Positions 7,873 to 14,775 of a DNA stretch of 64,000 nucleotides are shown here, piece after piece. The first letter of the stretch is position 1, and each line of letters opens with the position of its first letter. The DNA lies in assembly GCF_011299595.1 (NCBI RefSeq), contig NZ_CP049867.1:186001-250000 (forward strand), given 5' to 3'. Made by a program: the position numbers and the translations under genes. The notes below the pieces were generated by a model. It did no database searches and was not told the origin of the DNA. It worked only from the letters and a program-made list of their open reading frames with translations. This DNA is from Nocardioides sp. HDW12B. Lineage in GTDB: Bacteria; Actinomycetota; Actinomycetes; Propionibacteriales; Nocardioidaceae.

Positions 7873-7893
7873 GGGGCACGCGTCGCGTGCCCC
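7873..7893. terminator. hairpin after the E2 gene
   Basis: GGGGCACGC / GCGTGCCCC form a perfect 9-bp stem with a three-base loop, 10 bp after the E2 stop. No T-tract follows, so termination is possible but unproven. Confidence 0.5.
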
Positions 7894-7951
7894 GCGCGGC
7901 TCCGGCCCACGACCGGACCCAACTCCGGACCAAGTCGGGCCCTCCAGCCCC

Positions 7952-7981
7952 TTGACGTGACCCCGGTCACATCTCTATACC
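7952..7981 (+). promoter_or_regulatory. promoter of the SorC-PTS operon with the same palindrome
   Basis: TTGACG (7952-7957) and TATACC (7976-7981), spaced 18 bp, form the best-looking promoter in the window. GTGACCCCGGTCAC (7957-7970) overlaps the -35 element and spacer and is identical to the site in front of the E1 alpha gene. Confidence 0.7.
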
Positions 7982-7987
7982 TGTACT

Positions 7988-8000
7988 GAACATACGTGAC
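7988..8000 (+). promoter_or_regulatory. candidate SorC autoregulatory site
   Basis: GAACATACGTGAC lies just after the -10 element. It matches the minus-strand motif at 4441-4453 in 12 of 13 positions, suggesting both operons share a second regulator, most simply the SorC protein encoded next. Confidence 0.45.
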
Positions 8001-8023
8001 GACCCAGACGCACAGAGGTGACA

Positions 8024-9064
8024 ATGCCCACGCCACGCGACCCCGCGACGCTGATGGCTGCTGCGCGCCTCTACTACCTCCAGGGCCGCTCCCAGGCCGA
8101 GGTGGCCACCGCCCTGGGCACCAGCCGGTCCAACGTCTCGCGGATGCTCAGCGAGGCGCTCAAGCAGGGCATCGTCGAGATCCGCATCCACGACCCCGCC
8201 GGTCGCGAGCACCAGCTCGAGGAGCGGATCCGCGAGGCCTTCGGCCTCCGCGAGGTCCGGGTGGCCCACGTCGGCAACGCCGCCGGCACCAGCCTCGAGG
8301 AGAAGGTCGGCACCCAGGCCGCGCGGCTGCTGATCGAGAACCTCACCGACGGCATGACGGTCGCCCTGTCGTGGGGCCACGCGCTGCAGTCGATGGTCTA
8401 CGCCACCACCGCCCAGCACGAGCACTACCGGCTCAACCTGGTGCAGCTGGTCGGCGGACTGTCGTCGATCAGCAACGAGGTGAGCGGCCAGGAGCTCGTG
8501 CGCGAGCTCGCCGTCCGGCTGGGCGCGGAGTACCGCTTCCTCCACGCCCCGGCGGTGCTGGAGTCGGCGGTCTCCCGCGACGCCCTCATGGCCGAGTCCT
8601 CCATCAGCGCCGCCCTCGCCTCGGCCGGTGAGGCCGACATCGCCTTCGTCGGCATCGGCGCCCCGACCGCCGGCTCGAGCTCGGCCATCCTCGAGTCGCT
8701 CAAGCTCAGCGCCGACGAGGAGAAGGCCTTCTGGGCCGCGGGTCCGGTCGGCGACATCGCCGCCCGCTACTACGACGCCGAGGGCCGCCAGGTCCGCGGC
8801 GCCGTGAGCGACCGGGTGCTGGCGATCAGCCTCGACCAGCTCGCCCGCATCCCGCACGTGGTCGGCGTCGCCCAGGGCCGCGCGAAGTCGCGCGGGGTCC
8901 TCGGAGCGATCCGCGGCCACCACATCGACTCCCTGGTCTGCGACGAGGTCCTCGCCCGCAGCCTGCTCGCCGACGCCCGCGCCGACGCCGGCGACACCTC
9001 CGGCCCCGCCCCCGACCTCGCCACCGACCTCACCGCCGTCGTCCCCGACACGAAAGGTGCCTGA
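8024..9064 (+). CDS. SorC/DeoR-family sugar-binding transcriptional regulator
   Basis: A 346-residue regulator. The N-terminal helix-turn-helix (about residues 8-50) contains ARLYYLQGRSQAEVATALG and SRSNVSRMLSEAL; the remainder is the SorC sugar-phosphate-binding domain, with NLVQLVGGLSS, ALMAESSISAAL, IAFVGIG, GAVSDRVLAIS and GVAQGRAKSRGVLGAIRGHHIDSL segments. Family members sense phosphorylated sugars or polyols and control the adjacent catabolic genes; EryD of the Brucella erythritol operon is a known relative. The ATG at 8024 is taken as the start because GAGGTG lies 4-9 bp upstream; GTG 8018 would sit on top of that site. It leads the PTS operon and probably regulates both it and the E1/E2 operon. 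Confidence 0.92.
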   Translation: MPTPRDPATLMAAARLYYLQGRSQAEVATALGTSRSNVSRMLSEALKQGIVEIRIHDPAGREHQLEERIREAFGLREVRVAHVGNAAGTSLEEKVGTQAARLLIENLTDGMTVALSWGHALQSMVYATTAQHEHYRLNLVQLVGGLSSISNEVSGQELVRELAVRLGAEYRFLHAPAVLESAVSRDALMAESSISAALASAGEADIAFVGIGAPTAGSSSAILESLKLSADEEKAFWAAGPVGDIAARYYDAEGRQVRGAVSDRVLAISLDQLARIPHVVGVAQGRAKSRGVLGAIRGHHIDSLVCDEVLARSLLADARADAGDTSGPAPDLATDLTAVVPDTKGA

Positions 9065-9065
9065 C

Positions 9066-9506
9066 ATGCACACCGCCGCCCTGGTCCTCCTCGGAGCCGT
9101 CGTCGCCGGCTGGATGCTCCAGCTCTACGTCTCCTACAAGCAGGCGACCGCCTTCAACGCCGACGTCCGCGCGCTGCGCTCGCAGGGCACCGTCACGGTC
9201 GGCTCGGGCGGGCGGCGCTACCGCGGCGGGCGGGCATTCGTCGCCCTGGCCGTCGACGAGCGCGGCGTCGTCGCGGACGCCCTCTGCCTCAGCGGCATGA
9301 CCACCTTCGCCCGCGGCAAGGCCCTCCCGGGCGTGCTCGGCGTCAAGGTGAGCAAGCTGTGCGGCGACGCCGAGCTGCCCGGCCTGACCTCGGCCCAGCG
9401 CGAGGCGGCCCGCGAGGCCGCGACGCTGCTGAGCCAGGCCCGACGCGCGACCCCCACGAACCTCGGGAACACCGTTTCCGGAGCGCTCCAGCGCGCCGGA
9501 GGCTGA
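9066..9506 (+). CDS. gutM: GutM-like glucitol operon protein
   Basis: A 146-residue protein of the GutM family, originally described as the glucitol operon activator. It starts with a hydrophobic segment (ALVLLGAVVAGWMLQLYVSY, about residues 5-24), which suggests membrane anchoring. The conserved segments that follow are GGRRYRGGRAFVALAVDE, ALCLSGMTTFARGK and a predicted helical C-terminus. Its position between the SorC regulator and the EIIC gene matches glucitol-type PTS loci. A separate GTG at 9057 is possible, but the ATG at 9066 has AAAGGTG upstream and follows the regulator stop by one base. The molecular role of GutM proteins is poorly defined. Confidence 0.85.
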   Translation: MHTAALVLLGAVVAGWMLQLYVSYKQATAFNADVRALRSQGTVTVGSGGRRYRGGRAFVALAVDERGVVADALCLSGMTTFARGKALPGVLGVKVSKLCGDAELPGLTSAQREAAREAATLLSQARRATPTNLGNTVSGALQRAGG

Positions 9507-9515
9507 GCAGGACAC

Positions 9516-9554
9516 CGCGCGCCGTCGTGGGGTCGTAGCCCACGAGGACGCGCG
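9516..9554. other. intercistronic hairpin between gutM and srlA
   Basis: CGCGCGCCGTCGTGGG and CCCACGAGGACGCGCG pair over 16 positions with two mismatches and a 7-base loop. Located within the operon, it could set different levels for the regulatory genes and the transporter by processing or attenuation. Confidence 0.5.
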
Positions 9555-9659
9555 GCGCAGGAGATCGAGCGGGACCTTCTCGCTCAGCACCAACCGGGAT
9601 GCCGGTCCAGCATCACAAGGAACTGGTCGTCACAGACGGCCGACTCGACAGGAGCAATC

Positions 9660-10286
9660 ATGCCACTCGTCCACCTGGTCTCGGGCGCGGTCAGCGCCTC
9701 GGAGACCCCGACGGTCGAAGAGCCGACCGGCTTCTTCGGCGCCCTCGCCGACGGCGCCGACAAGTTCATCGGAGTGTTCAACGCCGGCGGTGAGACCTTC
9801 GTCGGTCTCGTCACCGGCATCATCCCGACGCTGATCGTGCTGCTGACCGGCGTCAACGCCCTCATCCGCATCATCGGTCCCGAGCGGATCGACAAGGTCG
9901 GCGAGATGGCGGCTCGGCCGGGGATCCAGTACTACCCCGTGCGCTACCTGCTGCTGCCGATCCTCTCGGTCTTCTTCCTCACCAACCCGATGGCCTACAC
10001 CATGGGCCGCTTCCTGCCCGAGCGCTACAAGCCGGCGTTCTACGACTCCGCGGTCAGCTTCGTGCACCCGATCACCGGCCTGTTCCCGCACGCCAACGCC
10101 GGTGAGCTGTTCGTCTACCTCGGCATCGCGGCCGGCATCACCACCCTCGGCCTCAGCCAGGGCGACCTGGCCGTCCGCTTCCTGCTCGTCGGCCTCGTCG
10201 TGATCCTCATCCGCGGCATCGTCACCGAGCTCATCACCGCGCGCATGCTCTCGCGTCGCACGACCAACCAGGAGGTGGCGGCATGA
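9660..10286 (+). CDS. srlA: PTS glucitol/sorbitol-type permease IIC component
   Basis: Membrane component of a glucitol-family phosphotransferase system, 208 residues. After a polar leader, hydrophobic segments include [62 protein letters not shown] and [48 protein letters not shown] is the characteristic family stretch. Together with the EIIC2-like, EIIB and EIIA proteins that follow it would import a polyol and phosphorylate it on entry. The ATG at 9660 has AGGAG 4 bp upstream, and the stop overlaps the next gene by four bases. Substrate specificity cannot be read from sequence and need not be sorbitol. Confidence 0.9.
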   Translation: MPLVHLVSGAVSASETPTVEEPTGFFGALADGADKFIGVFNAGGETFVGLVTGIIPTLIVLLTGVNALIRIIGPERIDKVGEMAARPGIQYYPVRYLLLPILSVFFLTNPMAYTMGRFLPERYKPAFYDSAVSFVHPITGLFPHANAGELFVYLGIAAGITTLGLSQGDLAVRFLLVGLVVILIRGIVTELITARMLSRRTTNQEVAA

Positions 10287-10864
10287 GCGCCACGAACACC
10301 ACCACGTCCGGCGGAGCCATGGGCGGCTTCAACAAGGTCCTCGTGACCGTCGGCAAGAGCGTCGGCGGCGTCGTCGGCACCCTCTACCAGGCCGGTCGCG
10401 ACACGATCGACACCGTCATCCGCAACATTCTGCCCTTCATGGCGTTCATCGCCCTGCTGATCGGCATCATCACCGAGACCGGCATCGGCGACGCGCTCGC
10501 GCACCTCATCGAGCCGCTCGCCAGCAACCTGCTGGGCCTGCTCGCCATCAGCGTCTTCTGCGCGATCCCGGTGCTCTCGCCGGTGCTCGGCCCCGGAGCC
10601 GTCATCGCGCAGGTCGTCGGCGTGCTGCTCGGCACCCGGATCGGCGAGGGCGACATCCCGCCGCAGTACGCCCTCCCGGCGCTGTTCGCCATCAACCCGC
10701 AGGTCGGCTGCGACTTCATCCCCGTCGGTCTGGCGCTCGGAGAGGCCGAGACCGAGACGGTCGAGGTCGGCGTGCCGGCGGTGCTGATCTCGCGGCTGTT
10801 CACCGGTCCGCTGGCGGTGGTCATTGCCTACTTCGCCAGCTTCGGGCTCTACTCGAGCAGCTGA
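10283..10864 (+). CDS. srlE: PTS glucitol-type permease, C-terminal domain of SrlE as a separate protein
   Basis: This 193-residue protein corresponds to the membrane half of E. coli SrlE (EIIBC). Hydrophobic segments include [43 protein letters not shown] and [21 protein letters not shown]; the loop [25 protein letters not shown] is the family hallmark. Here the membrane half precedes the phospho-carrying B half, which is its own downstream gene, so the usual B-C fusion is split and reversed in order. The ATG overlaps the srlA stop. It should pair with SrlA in the membrane to form the transport path. Confidence 0.9.
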   Translation: MSATNTTTSGGAMGGFNKVLVTVGKSVGGVVGTLYQAGRDTIDTVIRNILPFMAFIALLIGIITETGIGDALAHLIEPLASNLLGLLAISVFCAIPVLSPVLGPGAVIAQVVGVLLGTRIGEGDIPPQYALPALFAINPQVGCDFIPVGLALGEAETETVEVGVPAVLISRLFTGPLAVVIAYFASFGLYSSS

Positions 10865-10883
10865 CCCCTTCCGCACCCCACGT

Positions 10884-10899
10884 GAGCTCCGCGGAGCTC
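10884..10899. other. perfect 16-bp palindrome upstream of EIIB
   Basis: GAGCTCCGCGGAGCTC is a perfect palindrome in the 51-bp gap between the two SrlE-type genes, just before the AAGGAG ribosome-binding site of the EIIB gene. It may be an RNA hairpin tuning EIIB translation. Confidence 0.4.
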
Positions 10900-10915
10900 G
10901 GACAAGGAGCACGAC

Positions 10916-11287
10916 ATGAGCGAGTACAAGTCCGCCAAGGTGTCCGCCGGCCGGGGCGGGTGGGGCGGTCCGCTGACCATCACCCCCACCGCCGACCGTC
11001 CGCTGGTCGCCTCGATCACCGGCGGTGGCATCCACCCCGTCGCGCAGCGCATCGCCGACCTGACCGGCGGCGAGGTGATCGACGGCTTCTCGGGCAACGC
11101 GCCGTTCGACAAGCTCGCCGTGGCGGTCATCGACTGCGGTGGCACGGCCCGGGTCGGCGTCTACCCCATGAAGAAGGTCAAGACCGTCGACATCCACGCC
11201 ACCTCGCCGGCGGGACCGCTGGCGCAGTTCATCACCGAGGACCTGTTCGTCTCCGGGGTCAAGCCCGAGGACGTGGCCGAGGCATGA
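10916..11287 (+). CDS. srlE: PTS glucitol-type EIIB component
   Basis: The phosphocarrier half of SrlE as a free 123-residue protein. It contains SITGGGIHPVAQRIADLTGG and VAVIDCGGTARVGVYPMKK, in which the Cys is the expected phosphorylation site of glucitol EIIB, and ends with GPLAQFITEDLFVSGVKPED. It accepts phosphate from the EIIA protein encoded next and passes it to the polyol held by the permease subunits. The ATG at 10916 has AAGGAG upstream at good spacing; its stop overlaps the EIIA start by ATGA. Confidence 0.92.
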   Translation: MSEYKSAKVSAGRGGWGGPLTITPTADRPLVASITGGGIHPVAQRIADLTGGEVIDGFSGNAPFDKLAVAVIDCGGTARVGVYPMKKVKTVDIHATSPAGPLAQFITEDLFVSGVKPEDVAEA

Positions 11288-11691
11288 GCAGCGTCGTCTA
11301 CGAGTCCTCGGTGACCGCGGTCGGCTCGCAGGTCGAGCCGTTCCTGGGCCACCAGGTCATGATCCTGTTCGGCGCGGACTCCCCGCCCGAGCTCCACGAC
11401 ATCTCGGTGCTGCACCGCGCCGAGGTGGCCGAGGACGGGCCGCGGCCCGGGGACACGATCCACATCGGCGGTGCCGACCTCGAAGTCCTGGCCGTGGGGG
11501 ACGTCGTGCGCGACAACCTCCTCAACCTCGGCCACCTCGACCTCAAGGCCGACGGCCGCACCGAGCCCAAGCTGCCCGGTGACGTGTGCGTCCCGAAGGG
11601 CGACCTGCCGCTGCCCGCGGCCGGCCAGCGCTTCGCGATCACGCGCCGCGGAGCCGCGGCTGCCGGTGCCGGCGTCGGGGGAGGTGCCTGA
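11284..11691 (+). CDS. srlB: PTS glucitol-type EIIA component
   Basis: A 135-residue soluble phosphotransferase of the glucitol EIIA family. Family-like segments are VYESSVTAVGSQV, QVMILFGADSPPELHDISVLH (which includes a candidate phospho-His), GDTIHIGGADLEVLAVGDVV, NLLNLGHLDLKADG and PGDVCV. A Gly/Ala-rich tail of about 15 residues follows. It would take phosphate from HPr, which together with Enzyme I must be encoded elsewhere. Start is fixed by the ATGA overlap with EIIB. The gene ends one base before the ATG of the DRL-like oxidoreductase, so transport and the first enzymatic step are one transcript. Confidence 0.88.
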   Translation: MSSVVYESSVTAVGSQVEPFLGHQVMILFGADSPPELHDISVLHRAEVAEDGPRPGDTIHIGGADLEVLAVGDVVRDNLLNLGHLDLKADGRTEPKLPGDVCVPKGDLPLPAAGQRFAITRRGAAAAGAGVGGGA

Positions 11692-11692
11692 G

Positions 11693-13021
11693 ATGGCCTA
11701 CCGCGACAGGCTCCAGCAACGGCTGGAGGAGACCGGGCGCCCGCTGCGCGTCGGGCTGGTCGGGGCCGGGCAGATGGGCACCGGGCTCGCCGCCCAGCTG
11801 CTCCGGATGCCGGGCATCACGCTCTCGGCCGTCTTCGACGTCCAGCACGAGCGGGCCGTCGAGGCGCTGACCCAGGCCGGCGTCGACCCGCAGGACGCGG
11901 CCGACGCCGAGTCCGGGGCGGCGATCATCGAGGGCGGCGGCAGCGTCGCGCTCGGTGGGCTCGACCTGCTCGACCGGCTCCCGCTCGACGTGGTCGTGGA
12001 GGCCACGGGCGTGCCCGAGGTGGCGGTCCAGGTCGCCGTACGCGCGCTCGCCGGAGGCATCGACGTCGCCACCCTGACCGTCGAGGCCGACGTGACCGTC
12101 GGCCGCTACCTCGCCGAGCTCGCCCGCCAGTCGGGCGCGATCTACTCGGTGTGCCGCGGCGACGAGCCGGTGGAGACCAAGATCCTCGTCGACTACGCCC
12201 GAGACCTGAACTTCGAGGTCATCTGCGCCGGGAAGGGCAAGAACAACCCGCTCGACCCGCTGGCCAACCCCGACACGCTCGCCGAGCGTGCCGTGACCAA
12301 GCAGATGAACCCGAAGATGCTCACCAGCTTCGTCGACGGCAGCAAGGCCATGATCGAGATGGCCTCGCTGGCGAACACGACCGGGCTCGGCGTCTCGACG
12401 ACGGGCATGCACGGCCCGCCGTCGACCGTGCCGACGCTGCACCAGACCTTCGCGCTGAAGGAGGACGGCGGCGTGCTCGACCGTCCGGGCGTGGTCGACT
12501 ACTGCACCGGGCCGGTGGCGCCGGGCGTCTTCGTGGTCATCCGCACCGAGGACCCCTACGTCCACCACGAGATGTCCTACCTGCAGATGGGCGAGGGCCC
12601 CTACTTCGCCCTCTACCGGCCCTACCACCTGGCCAGCATCGAGGCGCCGCTCACGGTCTACGAGATGGTGCTCGACCGACGGGCCAGCCTCGTCACCGAG
12701 CACTGGAACGCCGAGGTGGGCGCCCAGGCCAAGCGTGACCTGAAGGTCGGCGACACCATCGACGGGATCGGCGGCTACACCGTGCGCGGTCTCATCGAGG
12801 ACGCCGAGGAGTTCGCCGGGCAGGGCCACGTCCCGCTCGGTGTCCTCGCCGGTGCACGCCTCGTGCGCGACGTGCCGGTCGGCCAGACGCTGTCGTACGA
12901 CGACGTCGAGCTGGTCGAGGACTCGCTGGTGGTCCGGATGCGGCGCATCCAGGAGCAGATGGACGCCGCCGACGCCGAGACGCCCAAGCTCGTCGACCTG
13001 CGGACCAGCCTGCCCGGCTGA
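11693..13021 (+). CDS. DXR-like (DRL/DXR-II family) NAD(P)-dependent oxidoreductase with SAF domain
   Basis: A 442-residue oxidoreductase. The N-terminal Rossmann domain has RVGLVGAGQMGTGLA (19-33) and VVVEATGVPEV; the central domain has VEADVTVGRYL, SVCRGDEPVETK, ICAGKGKNNPLD, FVDGSKAMIEMASLAN, TGMHGP, GVVDYCTGPVAPGVFVV and MGEGPYFALYRPYHL; a SAF domain (about 355-425) closes the protein. This domain order matches the family containing Brucella DRL, a second type of 1-deoxy-D-xylulose 5-phosphate reductoisomerase that makes 2-C-methylerythritol 4-phosphate (MEP). Placement directly after a polyol PTS suggests the reverse or a related reaction on an imported polyol phosphate. The ATG at 11693 follows GGGGGAGGTG. 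Family assignment is confident; the reaction here is inference. Confidence 0.85.
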   Translation: MAYRDRLQQRLEETGRPLRVGLVGAGQMGTGLAAQLLRMPGITLSAVFDVQHERAVEALTQAGVDPQDAADAESGAAIIEGGGSVALGGLDLLDRLPLDVVVEATGVPEVAVQVAVRALAGGIDVATLTVEADVTVGRYLAELARQSGAIYSVCRGDEPVETKILVDYARDLNFEVICAGKGKNNPLDPLANPDTLAERAVTKQMNPKMLTSFVDGSKAMIEMASLANTTGLGVSTTGMHGPPSTVPTLHQTFALKEDGGVLDRPGVVDYCTGPVAPGVFVVIRTEDPYVHHEMSYLQMGEGPYFALYRPYHLASIEAPLTVYEMVLDRRASLVTEHWNAEVGAQAKRDLKVGDTIDGIGGYTVRGLIEDAEEFAGQGHVPLGVLAGARLVRDVPVGQTLSYDDVELVEDSLVVRMRRIQEQMDAADAETPKLVDLRTSLPG

Positions 13022-13036
13022 GTCACCACCCCTCGG

Positions 13037-13078
13037 ACCGGGGAGCCCACCGCCCGTCAGGGCGGAGGGCTCCCCGGT
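13037..13078. terminator. bidirectional hairpin terminator
   Basis: Two 19-base arms, beginning ACCGGGGAGCCC and ending GGGCTCCCCGGT, pair with a single mismatch around the loop GTCA. It lies between the DRL-like gene and the convergent HNH gene and could stop transcription from both sides. There is no T-tract. Confidence 0.7.
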
Positions 13079-13163
13079 CTCGTGCGTGGGGCGTGGGGCC
13101 GTGGAGCCTGGTGCTCGAGAGCGTGGTGCTCGAGAGCGTGGGCGCCGTCGGGTGTGAGCGCGG

Positions 13164-14696
13164 TCAGGCCGCGTCGAGCGGGTGCTCGCCCGGTGGGCAG
13201 GTCCCGGGTCCGAGGCTGTCGGTGCCGGAGCGGTCGACGCGGTAGAGACGACCGAGGGGACTGGCCCAGATCAGGTCACCGGTGTCGGGTCGTCGGTGCA
13301 CGCTCCAGCCGCCGTGGGTCTTCAGGCGGTGGTGGAACCGGCACAGCCGGCCGAGGTTCGGGGTGCTGGTCTGACCGGGTGGTCCGCCGTCGTCGGGCGA
13401 GACGTACGGATCTCGGTGGTCGAGGTCGTGGCGGCCGGCGTTGCCGCACCACGGGAAGGTGCAGGTGTCGTCGCGCTCGGTGACCTGACGACGGAGCCGC
13501 GCAGGGATCTCGTAGTCGTCGACGGCGATGTCGGTGGTCAGGTCGATCACCGGGGTGACCTGCAGCCTCGATCCGGGTGTCAGCCCGGCCAGCCAGCGCT
13601 CCAGCGTCCGCACGGTGCGGGCGCCGAGCCGCTGTCCGTTGCGATCGACCCGCACGAGGGGGGCCCCGCCGGCCGTGCTCCCGGCCGTGCCCTCGGCCGG
13701 GTTCAGGGCCGGGTCCAGGGCCGGGTGCTGGGCCCGGTCGAGGCCGAAGGCCGTCAGGGCGTCGGTGTGCAGGTGGACGTGGAGCGTGGGGACCTGTCGC
13801 CTCGGCGCAGTCCTCGCCGGCGGCGTGCCGTCACCTGCGTGCTCGGTGGCGGCGTCGAGGTCGAGTGCGTGCTGCGGGTCGGCCAGCACCCCGAGAGCCC
13901 GGGCCCGGCGTACGTCGCGGGTGTCGGTGTCCCCGAGCCGGCCCAGCGTGGTGGCGACCTGGTCGAGCGCGTGGTCGAGGGCGGCGGCGTCGGGGGTGTC
14001 CAGGCGGGCGTCGAGGGTGGAGGTGCCGTCGAGGGCGTCCTCGAGCCAGACACCGCGCTTCTCGGCTGCCTCGGCCTCTCGAGCGGCGGCGAGGTCGGGC
14101 TCGTGACGCAGGATCGCGGCGTCGACGGCCCGGGTGATCCGGGCCAGCGTGAGGCGTCCGGCGAAGGGTGCCAGCGACGCGTCGACGGCGGCGGCGGTGC
14201 CGTCGGCCAGCGGGATCGTGCGCTCGGCGACCTGCCGCGCCTTCCAGGCCGGAAGAGCGCCGGCCATGACCGCGGCCCAGCACCGCGGCAGGCGGTCGCG
14301 GAGCTCGACGGCCTGACCGACGTAGGCCCGCCCCGCCCTCTCCCCGAGACCGAGCGCGGTCGCGAGCTCGGCGACGGCGTACTCCTCGACCATGAACGCG
14401 CCCTGCCCGGCCAGCCGCAGCACACCCTCGACGCCGCGCCGGTCGGACTCGGCGGCCAGCTGCTCGGCGATGCTCATCGCGTCGAGGATCTCGGAGTCGA
14501 CCGAGCCGAGACCGCCGACGCGGTGGAGGTCGGCCCAGTGGGCCACCCCCTCGAGCTCCTGCGCCGCCGCCAGGTCGACGGCCCGTCGTCGCCCGGTCAC
14601 GAACGACAGCGTTGCGGAGGCGTCGAGCCCCAGCACCTCGACGCCCTCGACCGCGCCCCGGGTCGTGCCCGGTGCGGAGTCGACGGTCGATGTCAT
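13164..14696 (-). CDS. DUF222/HNH endonuclease-domain protein
   Basis: A 510-residue protein with the actinobacterial DUF222 (13E12-repeat) domain over about residues 50-330 and a C-terminal HNH nuclease domain (about 400-455). Nuclease motifs are CTFPWC, DLDHRDPY and LCRFHHRLKT. Such genes occur in many copies in actinobacterial genomes and are often linked to mobile or repetitive DNA, but their biological role is unclear. The reading frame appears intact. It is transcribed toward the DRL-like gene, and its 5' end is 160 bp from the end of mraY. The start ATG at 14696 is followed by a non-conserved 30-residue leader, so the true start may be internal. Confidence 0.9.
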   Translation of the reverse strand: MTSTVDSAPGTTRGAVEGVEVLGLDASATLSFVTGRRRAVDLAAAQELEGVAHWADLHRVGGLGSVDSEILDAMSIAEQLAAESDRRGVEGVLRLAGQGAFMVEEYAVAELATALGLGERAGRAYVGQAVELRDRLPRCWAAVMAGALPAWKARQVAERTIPLADGTAAAVDASLAPFAGRLTLARITRAVDAAILRHEPDLAAAREAEAAEKRGVWLEDALDGTSTLDARLDTPDAAALDHALDQVATTLGRLGDTDTRDVRRARALGVLADPQHALDLDAATEHAGDGTPPARTAPRRQVPTLHVHLHTDALTAFGLDRAQHPALDPALNPAEGTAGSTAGGAPLVRVDRNGQRLGARTVRTLERWLAGLTPGSRLQVTPVIDLTTDIAVDDYEIPARLRRQVTERDDTCTFPWCGNAGRHDLDHRDPYVSPDDGGPPGQTSTPNLGRLCRFHHRLKTHGGWSVHRRPDTGDLIWASPLGRLYRVDRSGTDSLGPGTCPPGEHPLDAA

Positions 14697-14775
14697 GGCC
14701 CGAACCTACGACGGACCTCCGACACAAACGCGTCTCGGAACGACCCGTTCGCCAACCCTGGTTGACGATCGGACG

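Noticed and set aside
13081-13150. Short direct repeats (GGTGCTCGAGAGCGT twice) between the DRL-like and HNH genes as an attachment site.
   Set aside because: Only two copies side by side, with no integrase or displaced gene; most likely simple slippage repeats.
13164-14696. The DUF222/HNH gene as part of an insertion sequence or intein/homing element.
   Set aside because: No terminal repeats, target duplication or interrupted host gene are visible; DUF222/HNH genes are common stand-alone genes in actinobacteria.
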